Of a DNA stretch of 64,000 bases, positions 36,547 to 47,119 are shown piece after piece. The notes under the pieces are model-generated. The model was not told the DNA's origin, ran no database searches, and saw nothing but the letters and a program-made list of their open reading frames with translations. How positions within the stretch are numbered: position 1 is the first letter of the stretch; each line of letters opens with the position of its first letter. The position numbers were made by a program, and so were the translations under genes. This DNA is from Isoetes taiwanensis (lineage: Eukaryota > Streptophyta > Lycopodiopsida > Isoetales > Isoetaceae), in assembly GCA_021234155.1 (NCBI GenBank), contig JAJEKV010000052.1, positions 62,001 to 126,000 on the forward strand, in the 5' to 3' direction.

Positions 36547-38829
36547 TTAAATTAAAAATATGATAGAACAAGTCAAATAAAAAGAATCACTCACCTTACC
36601 ATTCGATGCTCTTGGCAAAGTACCATTAGCGATTAGCCTTCGAAAGAGCTCCGGTAGCTCCAAATTCACCCCGCCACTTTTAATGTACTCATTTGTGGGT
36701 CGAAAAGCCATATATTCTCTCCTATAGCGATCGACACATAAGTTGAAGAGTAGGAACATAACTTTAATGATAATGAAATCTAAAAAAAAAGGAACCTACA
36801 AATCTATATATAAATGATGGTCTTCCACCAGAACCCAGGTGCGAGGGTTTACGAGTACTTTTTGTTGCTTTGTCCGTTCGTTGTGAATGCTTTTGCTCTG
36901 GATCCTTTGCTCGTTGCAATGCAATCTACAACCCATAAAAGAAAATTAGTTGGTGATTGAGCCTTATAACAAACGAAAGCGTATTAAAATATTTAATATA
37001 CCTTGAAGTCGTGTGCACTTATATTCTCAGGTACAGGCACTTTTGACCAATCAAGGAAGTTCTTTTTGTCACTCTTTAGTTTCTTAATAATGTGTTCCCT
37101 GCATAAATAACAACAATTAGAATAAGCAATCTAAAATAAACAAGTATCGAACTCATCAATAATATTTGCTTACCTTTTCCTCCTCAGATAACTACCCATC
37201 ATGCTAGTTATAATTTTCCAATTGAAGTGTTTGTACTTTTTTATAGCAGGAAATTCCCGACGTAATGCCTCACGCACGTCTTCTATTTCTCGTTGGTTGT
37301 AACCTCCAGGCCACTCCCCATCTAGACTAAATATGTGAGAAATGTTTACATCCACCAAATTGTATAACCTGTTGTAAAACAGATCACCCCACGCGTTCCT
37401 TTCTGGTATGTGATCACTGCAATAAAAAGAAAAAAGAGTGTATGAAAATAGAGATCTTCATCATCTAAACTTAGCAAAAATTTTAAACTTACAAAGAAAA
37501 CCTAGGGCCTTCATCCGGTTTTTCTCGTGCATCTTGAACGACCACCTCTGACTCATCTCGATCCTTTCGTTTCTTATGATGACTACGTGTGTCATTACCA
37601 ACTCCAACATCTTGTGGTCGTGCTCCACTTGATTTAGTCCTGCAAAGTAAGATATGATTAAAACATTCTTAAGAATCCTGCAAAGTAAGATATGATTAAA
37701 ACATTCTTAAGAAGTTAATTAATGGCTTCCAACGATCTAAAATAGTGTGATTCAAATTAAAAAAGAAAATATAACCACCACAAAATTTACAAAACCAAAA
37801 GAATCAAATTAATTGCATCAAAAGCATCTACTTGTCAAATAAGAGGTGTAAACATGCATGCATAATAGAGTTTGTAAAGAAAAGTTGTAATTCTTATATA
37901 ATAAAAAGAATGGGACATGAACATACTTTTGAAAGTCTTTTTCAAGGTCCCTTGGTACATGCAAGTTCGTGCTTTTCCTCCTGGGCCTATCGTTTTCGTG
38001 CACGCTATTATCACTACTACGCCTTGAAGCGTCAGAACTTTGTGGCATACTTGCCATAACATATGCCACTACTTGGCTAAGCATCTCAGCACTCAAACCG
38101 GCAATACAAGGAGGTGGTTGAGGTGGTTGATTGTCTTGAGGTGCTAGTTGATTGCTTGGAGGTGGCCCTATAATATAATAATCCAAAATTAAAAACAAAA
38201 AGAAATGTCAGATTTTCATAAGCAATAACAAGAAATAAACAAATAAAATTCATGGAATAAACCTGAGTTATGGACATCCACTACTCGATCATTGTTATGT
38301 GGAGGTGGTCTTCCCCCGCTACCACTGCCTCGTTGATTGCCTTGAGAATGTGGCTGCCCTGAAATGAATGTTAAAAGCCTTTAAGTAATGATAAGAAATA
38401 AACAAGCCACTTGGGAGGAATTGATACCTGGAGTGTGGTCACTCAACCGATCATTATTTTGTGATAGCCCTCTATTCCTAGTCTTTCTATGGTCTAGACC
38501 ACGAAAAACATTTTTAACAAACATGGCATGAATTATAAATAAAATAAGAAAATAACATCATTACCACGCTGGTGAGGTGCTCCTGCAGCTTGAGCTTCAA
38601 GAGGAAAGAGAAGGGACCATACAAATGTACATATAGCTACACAAAGCATGGGAAGCATTAGATTGAATATAAATACACAAGAGAGGGACGACAAAATAAA
38701 GTTCATACCAAAGAGAAGCACCGTCATAATAGTAGTCCGGGTTGAACAATGATTGAATCCGAAGATTAGCGCAACCATCACAAGCAACATAACAAGGCCA
38801 CCCATCTTGCCACAAATCCAAAAAATCAT
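36547..38829 (-). pseudogene. CACTA-1 second gene, multi-exon (TnpA/Ptta-En-Spm-like?)
   Basis: Exon-like open blocks on the minus strand are separated by AT-rich introns. One is Pro/Gln-rich, with EMLSQVVAYVMASMPQSSD near 38090 followed by DRPRRKSTNLHVPRDL. A block at 37358-37170 reads LDGEWPGGYNQREIEDV and continues to FNWKIITSMMGSYLRRKR. The next carries KNFLDWSKVPVPENIS with a GT donor after FK. Then comes ALQRAKDPEQKHSQRTDKA with HLGSGGRPS, and last EYMAFRPTNEYIKSGGVN. The 'replacement of THxxGS' block and the layout recall plant Ptta/En/Spm-type proteins that bind element ends. Identity is tentative. Whether it is still functional cannot be judged, since start and splice sites are unproven. 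Confidence 0.5.
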
Positions 38830-41450
38830 AATTGAGATACCACGAAATCTATTTTAAAAACCCATAAAAATGACTGCTTGCTAATTCTTAATGCCTGCTT
38901 GCTGATTTTTTATGAAGTTATAAATAGTGTCAGCCTAACCACAATATTTTAAGACCTTAACAATACTATTCTGCATTATTCAATACCTTTTAACGAGCAA
39001 GCATATCTGGCTTCAGAAAAACAGTTCAAGACAAAAAGCCCAATCCTGCTTCTGGGTTCTGGATGTTGATCATTCTCAAACACATCGAGTCTGAATAATT
39101 TAAGGAGGAGCAGGTGCATCAATTTGGTATCAACCTTATTTGTAATAAACACTGTGTGTAACAATCCGCCTAAGCAAGATCCAAAGATAGAAACGGAATG
39201 AAGATTCTGCAACATCATCATCAATAATACTATATACTCCTACAAAAACACAAAGCCATAGCCGGAATCAAGGAACCCATTATTTCAGTATGCTAGGCTT
39301 CGCTTTGGTTTCTGCCCTTTCATCAAATCCGAGAGGACAGAAGGATGAATATGATAACAATGAATGATTCGAATTCACTGAATTCAGTGCCAGGAACTGA
39401 ATTCGTCCCCAGATCTTAATCTCTGCTTTGAAGTCCGTTTTAATTATTGTGCAAATCATGGCCTTAGGCCACCATATCCTTATGCCGTAATAAGAATACT
39501 GACTATACATGATAAGAAGAGGAAGTAAAAAGGAAAGTAAGAAAACAAATCAACAGTTTTGTCAAAGAATAATGATCAGATGATCAGATGTTGGAAAGGC
39601 ATTTCAAGGTAAAGAACTCGAATCCATGCAAGTCAAGGCAAATCCATATCACTGATCCTTAGAAGCCAAACCGACCTACGTTTGTTTGCAAAAAGAAAAA
39701 CGTACACGCTTGCCGAAATCCGCCATAAACTCGAATAATGCAAGGAGACAACTCCGACACGCTTTGCTTCTGCAAGAACTCGAATAATGCAAGGACCCAA
39801 CTCCGACCACGGTTTGCTTGCAAAAGGAAAAACGCACTGCTTGCGAAATCCCCGCTTGTAAATCCCCGCCACGACTTGCCGAAGTCTCCGGTTGTCAAAT
39901 CCCGCCACGGCGGGCTCTTCTTTATGGGTCGATAAGCTTCTTCCGGCTTTGACATGGCCTTAAAAAAACCTTACAAGAAGCTCACAAAAACTTGAACAAG
40001 AAAACTTACAAAGCAAAATAAAAAAGGCGTAGGCTGATTGAGATGGGTTCAAGAGGAAGAATGCACACCGTGATCGCCATTTTTAGTCGGAGTAGTAGAG
40101 ATCGGAATGAAGGTCGGACTCAAGGCCGGAATGAATGGTATTCCCGCTCGTTTCTCTCAGCACCGACAAATTTGGACAAACATTTTAGAAATTTGGACCA
40201 ACATATCTGAAACGTATGATCGACGCCAAAATTCCTTCCGACGTCTGGTATTTTTTTTTTTTTTTTATTTCTTTATCTAAAGATTAACCTTAGACTACAA
40301 TGTTATTCCATTACTTGTGATTTTTCTTTTTTTTTGTTAGAAAACCATTATCATAGATCAACCAATACTTGTTAATATACTTCAAATACCAAGTATTAGA
40401 TATAATCAATAAAAGAACATGATGATCTAATAGCAAAGATCTTTCAAACAACTTTGATCATTTTCATAAGTCAATCACTAGCTTGAATTTTACATTAACC
40501 AAGCAAAATACCCTATACCATTGAAAATAATCATAGTATTAATGTTCATTTTTACCGATCTTCACGCTCCACCTGAGGTCTCCAAAGCTGTATATACATA
40601 TTCACATTGCTACTTCATTTAATCCAGTGATCGGCGGTCAAGCCGCACTCGCCATAGCTCCCACATCCTTCGGATCTTCATGCCAATCCTAAGCATTGGA
40701 CCGAGCTCATTTCAAACGAAAAATGGCTCCAAGCATCTCGATAGTATCTTTAAAATATTCTTCAATATCCGCTTAATGGTTTTCTCATAAACAATATTAA
40801 CCAAATAGGTCAAGTATTTGACCTAATGTTCTAAACCATTGAACCATGTCCCAACCTTAGAAATTTAACTTCAATAAGTCTGCCTGATTGTTTTCCAGTG
40901 CATGAGTTGGGTCTTTGTTTATTTTTTTTTCTTTTCTTTCTTTCTTTCTTTCTTTCTTTCTTTTTTTTTTTTTTTTTTTTTTTGGGGTTCATCTAATGAA
41001 CTATTGAGGAAGTGGAGCATGCCGCATTTCCTTATGGGATGTCCAAATCCTTCTTGGCCCATGCTATAGCATTACTACAAATATTTACTACAATTCATGC
41101 TACTATAGAAAAAAAAAGCAATGAATACATAATAATATTATCTTTGTGTCCTAAATAACCCAACCTTCTTCTCCATTTGTCATAATGTGGTTCTCAGATT
41201 CCCTTATGTCGACTCATCGGTGTCTTCCCTAACTCATCCTCGTGCAAAGTTGCTAACTCAAAACAATCGAGGGTTCCTCATTCACACTCATGCTTTCTTC
41301 CACTATTGCTCCATGGAAAATTCTACGAGCTCTTGGTGGCTTAACCACCATGCCTTATCATTTCGTCGAGAAAGAAGAAAACCGCAAAAGCATTGTCATT
41401 TTACATGGTTATTTAAAAGCAAATTCAATGCTATTGATCAACCAACCTCG
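38830..41450. other. CACTA-1 inner non-coding region
   Basis: AT-rich with T-runs at 40251-40267 and 40969-40984 and a (CTTT)n patch at 40930-40965. Minus-strand open stretches at 39633-39955 carry internal repeats (CIIRV near two places) that come from a short DNA duplication. Nothing is recognised as a gene. Confidence 0.5.
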
Positions 41451-41451
41451 T

Positions 41452-41721
41452 TCACAATTCTCCGGGAAAGCAAGTGTTTGAGTGGCCACGATATAACTTG
41501 GTGGAGTTAATTGCAAAGAAGCCACTGATATCATTTCTCACAGTTGCCCTTGGACCTCTAAGTTGGAGATCAAACCAATCGACATCAAACACAATGGTCT
41601 TGAAGTCACAACCAACATCAACTTCCATGATGGTTTTTAGTGTGCCAACCCAATCAACTTCTGCTTGAACTCGATTACGGTCCGCTACACTTGATTGAAA
41701 TTCCATCTCAAATGATACCAT
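41452..41721 (-). pseudogene. CACTA-1 transposase gene, DUF4216-like C-terminal domain
   Basis: The minus strand reads WVGTLKTIMEVDVGCDFKTI followed by VFDVDWFDLQLRG and DISGFFAINSTKLYRG. This is the 'Y-G-x-L-x-x-I-x-E ... x-F-x-C-D-W-x-D' pattern of the domain C-terminal to TNP2 in plant CACTA transposases. It is separated from the upstream part by CACTA-2. Confidence 0.8.
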
Positions 41722-41764
41722 GACTCCACAATCACATGTTTTCCTATTTTTATCAACATTTTGT

Positions 41765-42512
41765 CACTACTACAAAATAGGCAGTTTGCGACGTCATTTG
41801 CGACGTCTTTGCGACGTAACGAGAACATCAAACGTCGTATGCACATGCTTTAATAACGTTTCCCGCTCGTCGCAAATGACGTCGCCGTGGATTCGTCGCA
41901 GCGCGACGTCACGTCGCATGTGCGACGTCACGTTGCAAGTGCGACGTATTAGCGACGTCATGGACGTCCCAAATACGTACAAAATATGTCCTTATGACGT
42001 TTTACAGACGTCGCTCATATGTTGCTAAGACGTACATATATGTGCGTCCAAAATGTTTTTTCGTGGACTTGAACCCCTAACCTTTAGCTAACAAACCTGA
42101 GGCCTTACCAACACCTCAATAACTTATATTTGTATTTATTCTTAAAGTCGCAATGAGACGTTACAGTTGCAACGTTTCACGTTGTAATGACGTTGCACTT
42201 GCGACGCGTCACGTCGCAAATGCAACGTGGCACGTACAATATGCAACGTAACACGTTTCACATGCGACGTCACACGTTGCACCTGCGACGTGACACATCG
42301 CTTAACTTTTAACGGCCACATTGCCATGTCAGCTGCCACATAGGATACCTTTGCGACGTCTGACCAAACGTTTCAATAGCGACGTGGGACGTTGCACATG
42401 CGACGTCGTTTGAATTTTGCGCGACGTCTTTAGAACGCGCGCGAATTTTGCGACGTGGACGTTTCAAATACGCCGCAAACCGACGTCGCAAACAGCCCAT
42501 TCTCTAGTAGTG
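41765..42512. mobile_element. CACTA-2: 748-bp non-autonomous CACTA element nested in CACTA-1
   Basis: The left end CACTACTACAAAATAGGC and the right end (minus strand CACTACTAGAGAATGGGCTG) match CACTA-1 termini. TGT flanks both sides (41762-41764 and 42513-42515), a 3-bp target duplication. Nearly the whole interior is subterminal-type gcgacgtc repeats, with no coding capacity. It is probably mobilised by a transposase such as that of CACTA-1. Confidence 0.95.
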
Positions 42513-42602
42513 TGTACTCGATAGTGGGTACCATTCCACCATATAGAGGAGTAAGATTGGAACTACAACGCATGTAAGAAAGACAAAATAAGTAATTAAT
42601 AA

Positions 42603-43294
42603 TCAATTTCTCATTGAAAATAGATATTTTGATATAACTAGTTTTATGCATACCTTCTTTGCAACCCCTTGTGCATAGGACCATTCTATTGGAGTGACCA
42701 GCTCACCATTATTGGTTGCATCATGCAATGCATTCATGATCCAATCTTGTGTCATCTTATCTGGTAAGCATTCGTACTCATTTGGGAATGGGGCTCGTCG
42801 ATTTAGCTGTCTCCATGATTTTCTCTTTTGCTCTCTTTCTTTCTTTGCATCCTCATATCGAGCAATCCATTTCTCCATCTCCTTGGCATTGTAAAGCAAG
42901 AAACTATTAACTTTAGCTCGAGCTTCTGGAGTAAATACCTTTTCTATGCCTTTACCCTCAGTGAATTTCCCCACACTCTTCTCCTCTTCTTCATCTTTCC
43001 ATAGTCGAGGAGCTCCCCGGATGCAAGTCAACAATGAACTCTGTCATATAAAATGAGACTCTCGTGCTAACCACCCTTCAGCCATGCAGCCCTCGTGATG
43101 TGCCATTTGACGCACCATATATCTTTCAAAACTTTCATGAATCTCTCAACAAAGAACATCCACCTTGCATGGACAGTCCCTGCAAGTTCAATCTCTTCCA
43201 CGAGATGCACCAAAAGATGAGGCTGGATATCTAGAAAACTTGTTGGGAATTCCTTCTCTAACAAGCAACATGCTTCAACCATCTTCACCTTCAT
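42603..43294 (-). pseudogene. CACTA-1 transposase gene, DUF4218-like domain
   Basis: At 43294-43067 the minus strand reads LLEKEFPTSFLDIQPHLLVH, LVEEIELAGTVHARWMFFVER and FMKVLKDIWCVKWH, the conserved 'P-x-x-F-D-x-x-x-H-L ... L-A-G-x-V-x-x-R-W-M-x-x-x-E-R' pattern. At 43034-42603 a charged region follows (FTPEARAKVNSFLLYNAKEM) that leads toward the DUF4216 part. A stop and frame change lie between them. Confidence 0.85.
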
Positions 43295-43453
43295 CTCTTC
43301 TATCTCATGCTTTGGGATTTGTTTTTGTGAGATCCACGCAAAAATTCAACGTTAGAAGTAATTCACATAATTACAACATCATATAGTAATATACTGGATG
43401 TGTTCACCTTATAACCTTTGATAGTGTACATATTGCTTCCAAAGGGCCTTTAC

Positions 43454-44101
43454 TCAAAGAACCCCTAAAGGACAATGGCATAAAAAACTACATTTTGAAC
43501 ATAACAAATGAAATGTCAAATAGAAATACCACAAGCAAATAAGAAATGGCACATGTCTACAAGGAATGCTTACATGAAGAAGCTTGTGCCAATCATGAGA
43601 CTTAAGACGTGAAGATCTCCCGTGGATGAGAATGCACCGTGAAGGAGTGCATGAAACCGCTTGGTGTTCAGAGGATCTTGATGTCACCAAGGACACCTTT
43701 CGCTCAACCTTACTAAGAACCCATTTTGCATTTGGGGCATAGTTATCTTTATTGATCCAGGCATCCTTCTTTGTGTTTGTCAACTCGAGATCCATCCTTG
43801 CATTTGTCGTGTCTTTTTCGCCAAATAAATGCTTCCACAAGGAATTTCCTACGTTCTTGAAAATATGCATTGGATCAAGAAGGTGTTGAATCAAAAGACC
43901 ATTCCAATATGGGAGTTCATAAAAAACTGATTTTCGTTTCATCCCATAAACTTCCTTTCCCTTTGCTTTATCCCAAAGCTCACCCCATTCTCGGATTGTC
44001 AATCTCTTAGGGGGGGGGTTTACTTTCTTCCAAGCCATTAAAATGCACACGGTCTTTTCGAAGGGGATGTGTGAGTGGTAAATATTTCCGAAAACCTTCA
44101 T
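43454..44101 (-). pseudogene. CACTA-1 TNP2-like transposase, C-terminal part of core
   Basis: The minus strand reads YGMKRKSVFYELPYWNGLLI, LLDPMHIFKNVGNSLWKHLF and, near the end, SRLKSHDWHKLLH. In TNP2 proteins the same place has 'K-K-S-x-F-F-x-L-P-Y-W', 'D-x-M-H-I-x-K-N-V' and 'L-K-S-H-D-x-H'. About 40-60 residues that should join it to the upstream piece, including a cysteine pair, are missing, so the gene has an internal lesion at 44100-44140. Confidence 0.9.
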
Positions 44102-44137
44102 ACACCACCTTATTTAGATGTGGAGAATGACGAGATT

Positions 44138-44731
44138 CTAGTCATGCATAGTCCATAATAGAATACCCCGAAGTGTGAACGACTCATCTTTGTGTGCATC
44201 ATAAACATCAATGCCCGTACTCCATAAGGTTAACAACTCATCCACGACAATCTTGAGGTACACATCTAAGTTCTTTGGTTTCTTCTTCCCAGGAATCAAT
44301 AAGGACAATATAATATGCCCACTCTTCATTAGCAACCATGGAGGTATATTATAGTTTATTAGCAACACAGCCATGTAGACCATGACGTGTTGTTGCTTTC
44401 CAAAAGGATTTACTCCATCGGAAGCCAACCCTAAGCGAACATTACGTGCTTCATTTCCAAATTGAGGCCATGTCTTGTCTACATGCTTCCATGCAGCACT
44501 ATCACTTGGAAGCCGCATGATGTCATCAGTAGATGCATGTGTCGCTGTAAAGTCCATAAGACTAGCTAATGACTTGCATCGAAACATCAACTTCAACCTT
44601 GGAAGCAATGGGAAATGGCGTACCATTTTCTCAGGCACTTTCTTACCTTGCATATCATCTCTGTACCTAGAGGCATTGCACACCATGCAATGGGTAGTTT
44701 TGTGATGTTCTTCGGGAGGATAAAAGATCAT
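44138..44731 (-). pseudogene. CACTA-1 TNP2-like transposase core (Transposase_21 family)
   Basis: This catalyses cut-and-paste movement of CACTA elements. The 197-residue block has CMVCNASRYRDD (zinc-binding cysteines), VRHFPLLPRLKLMFRC, RNVRLGLASDGVNPFG, INYNIPPWLLMKSGHIILSL, DVYLKIVVDELLTLW and LRGILLWTMHD. The order and wording match plant TNP2 transposases; the Asp in ASDGVNPFG is the conserved acidic residue of the family. An in-frame TAG follows LLWTMHD exactly where the family continues with a Phe-Pro motif, so translation would stop early unless spliced. Confidence 0.93.
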
Positions 44732-44998
44732 ACAATCATTTGGACATGCATGAATACACTTGTAACCAAGGCGGCCGCTTGAATTATCTTCTTCACATCA
44801 TCTCTGGATCGGGTAAAGTATTCCCTTCCTCGAAGGATTTTCTCGCAATAACCTATCAAGAAAATAAAAAGCAAACATGAATAATGTCATGGGTAAGATC
44901 ATAAATCTAAGATAATACTAAGCTCATAAACATTATATACCTTAATAGATCGGATACACTTGTGTTGCTCCATTTGTACTTTGTTTGTAGATTCAGAA

Positions 44999-46684
44999 TT
45001 AATAAACTAGCGCACAACCTAGATGTTCGAGTTTTGGAAATAGATGTGTTCTCTCGCTTCCACCACAATGGGTTCCTTTATCATAATAGTCTCGTGCACT
45101 TCCTTCATCACTAGCACCTTCCTCATACTCTAAATCATCCAAATCAATATCGGGGAGAGGGTGAAGAGCCTCTAACATATCAATCATCGGCTCTTCAACA
45201 CAAGAATCAAAACGAGAGGGAGCATTTGTAGATAAAACTTGTTCTTGTCGCATTGCACTCTCTAGAGCTTTTTCGTGCTTGGGATTGAGAACCCGTGGGG
45301 GTCGAATATCCTACAAGAGGTGACATCACACATTTTCAAATTAACAATAGAAGAAAAAAGAAGAGCATTATAAGATTTCTAATGTATATTAAGTATCATC
45401 AATTATATATTAGTGACATAATGCATTTAGAACCAATATATGATGGATATAATGTATTTATGCACTTCTTGGGACATTGGTGGAAGAGGCCTATCATACT
45501 CATAGTTGATGAACAACTCATCTCCAACTTCTATTGTTCGAATAGCATACACCATGATGAACCCCTTCTTTACATCTCTTATAAAATATTCCTCCTTCCC
45601 TCCTTGACATTCTACAAATTGACAATTACATAGTACAGATCATCAATTGAACTATTGATAAACCCCCGCAATATTTCCATGGTGCAATGGACCACCATCA
45701 ACAAATCTCAAATGAGTGTAATTGCCATCTTCCCTAACAGATTGCATTGGAATTCATTCCATAAATCCTCATGCGCCAAGCATGTTGTGACAATTTCTGC
45801 CATGTTTCCCAATCATATTCAGGGCCTGCATATGGCATTAGTGGAACAATTGTGCCTGGAGGGACATCTATCCGTGTGGCTGATATAAGCCCCAATCCTG
45901 CATTTGGACACTTACGACCACGCATTATTATATATCTCCTTCCCCAAGAATTCAAACTCATTATCATACACAATGCGATGCTCCACAGGCCATAATCCAA
46001 AGGTCTTGCGCTCTTTATTGAAAGGACGAATTAAACGATGGTGCTCTTTTGGAATATCTTCCTCTTCTAGCGATTCCAAATCTTCATAGGATAAATCTAT
46101 GATGCGAAGACTATTTAGTGCTTTGGCTCTTCTAGTTCTATCAATAGAGGAAGACTTCTAGCGTAAGAATGGTCTGCGACAACCACCATTGATGAAGGAA
46201 TTGGTTGCTCCAATATTATTTGCCTCTATAGATAACATCACGCCAAAATCCACACTTATTCTCGATGATACCTCATCATCTACCTACAAATTTATTTTTA
46301 ATTTAATAGCCATAAAAGTAACTAAAATCATATGTAGAAACTAGAGTTTAAATAAGCACCTCATATCCAACACCAGCATCCCATGTAGTTGGCGCTTCAT
46401 ATCTTCCCCACTTAATGAGATGATCGGTAACAATTGATTCAGAATACCTCTTTTGGCCCACACATCGCGGTGCAATCACAAATGATCTTATCGGGTCTAG
46501 TATCATAAGCAAAATCATTGTTAATTTGACTTAAATGAATATCTAAAATGCAATAACACATATTACCCCCAAAACAGATGCTCATTCTCCGCTCTTCTTC
46601 AAGACAACATCCTCTATAATCTTCAAGGTACGCCAACTTCGACGATCGTGATCTAACTATGAGGAGCACTATGATCCATTTCAC
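44999..46684 (-). other. CACTA-1 5' exon-like blocks of unknown function
   Basis: Open minus-strand blocks lie at 45253-44999 (acidic, DMLEALHPLPDIDLDDLEYE), 46000-45734 (GRKCPNAGLGLISATRID) and 46684-46439. The acidic block is where TNP2 transposases have a variable acidic linker between the N-terminal domain and the core. I could not identify the N-terminal transposase-associated domain with confidence. Confidence 0.45.
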
Positions 46685-46759
46685 GATGTAATAGAGTAGT
46701 CTCCTAGGCGCAAGAAGACTCCTCCAAGAAATGAAACGAAAAAAGATCCCGGGGGCTTT

Positions 46760-47116
46760 ATTTTTTTAATCAGATCGACGCCGCGAACGCCGACGTCTAA
46801 TTGAAACGCTGACGCCGCACGAAGGACGGCACGCTTCATGCGCGACGACGCACGTATCATGTGTGACGCGGCACGGTCATCCGCGACGCCTCACGCCGCT
46901 AAATTTCAAACGGCCACATTGCCACATCACCGCCACTTAGGATGCCGATTGCGACGTTCGGGATCCAAATGGCCCCGAGATGCGACGTGGGGGACGCCGC
47001 AGCGCGACGCCGTTTGAATTTTGTGCGACGCCATTATAACACGCGCGAGTTTTGCGACGCAGACGTTTCACATACGTCGCAAAGTGACGTCGCTAACAGC
47101 CCATTCTCTAGTAGTG
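46760..47116. repeat. CACTA-1 right subterminal repeat region
   Basis: GC-rich repeats of gcgacgcc/gcgacgtc type in both orientations, ending in the terminal repeat. Many GTC motifs are changed to GCC here relative to the left end. Confidence 0.85.
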
Positions 47117-47119
47117 ATT

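Larger units (their letters stand above)
35433..47116 (-). mobile_element. CACTA-1: autonomous-type CACTA (En/Spm) transposon, 11.7 kb
   Basis: The left end is CACTACTACAGAAGAGGCC and the right end is GGGCTGTTAGCGACG... read inward from CACTACTAGAGAATG on the minus strand. ATT flanks both ends (35430-35432 and 47117-47119), a perfect 3-bp target duplication. Arrays of GACGTC-type subterminal repeats occupy both ends. Inside are a TNP2-like transposase gene and a second multi-exon gene, both on the minus strand. The transposase gene is damaged and further split by CACTA-2. Confidence 0.95.
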
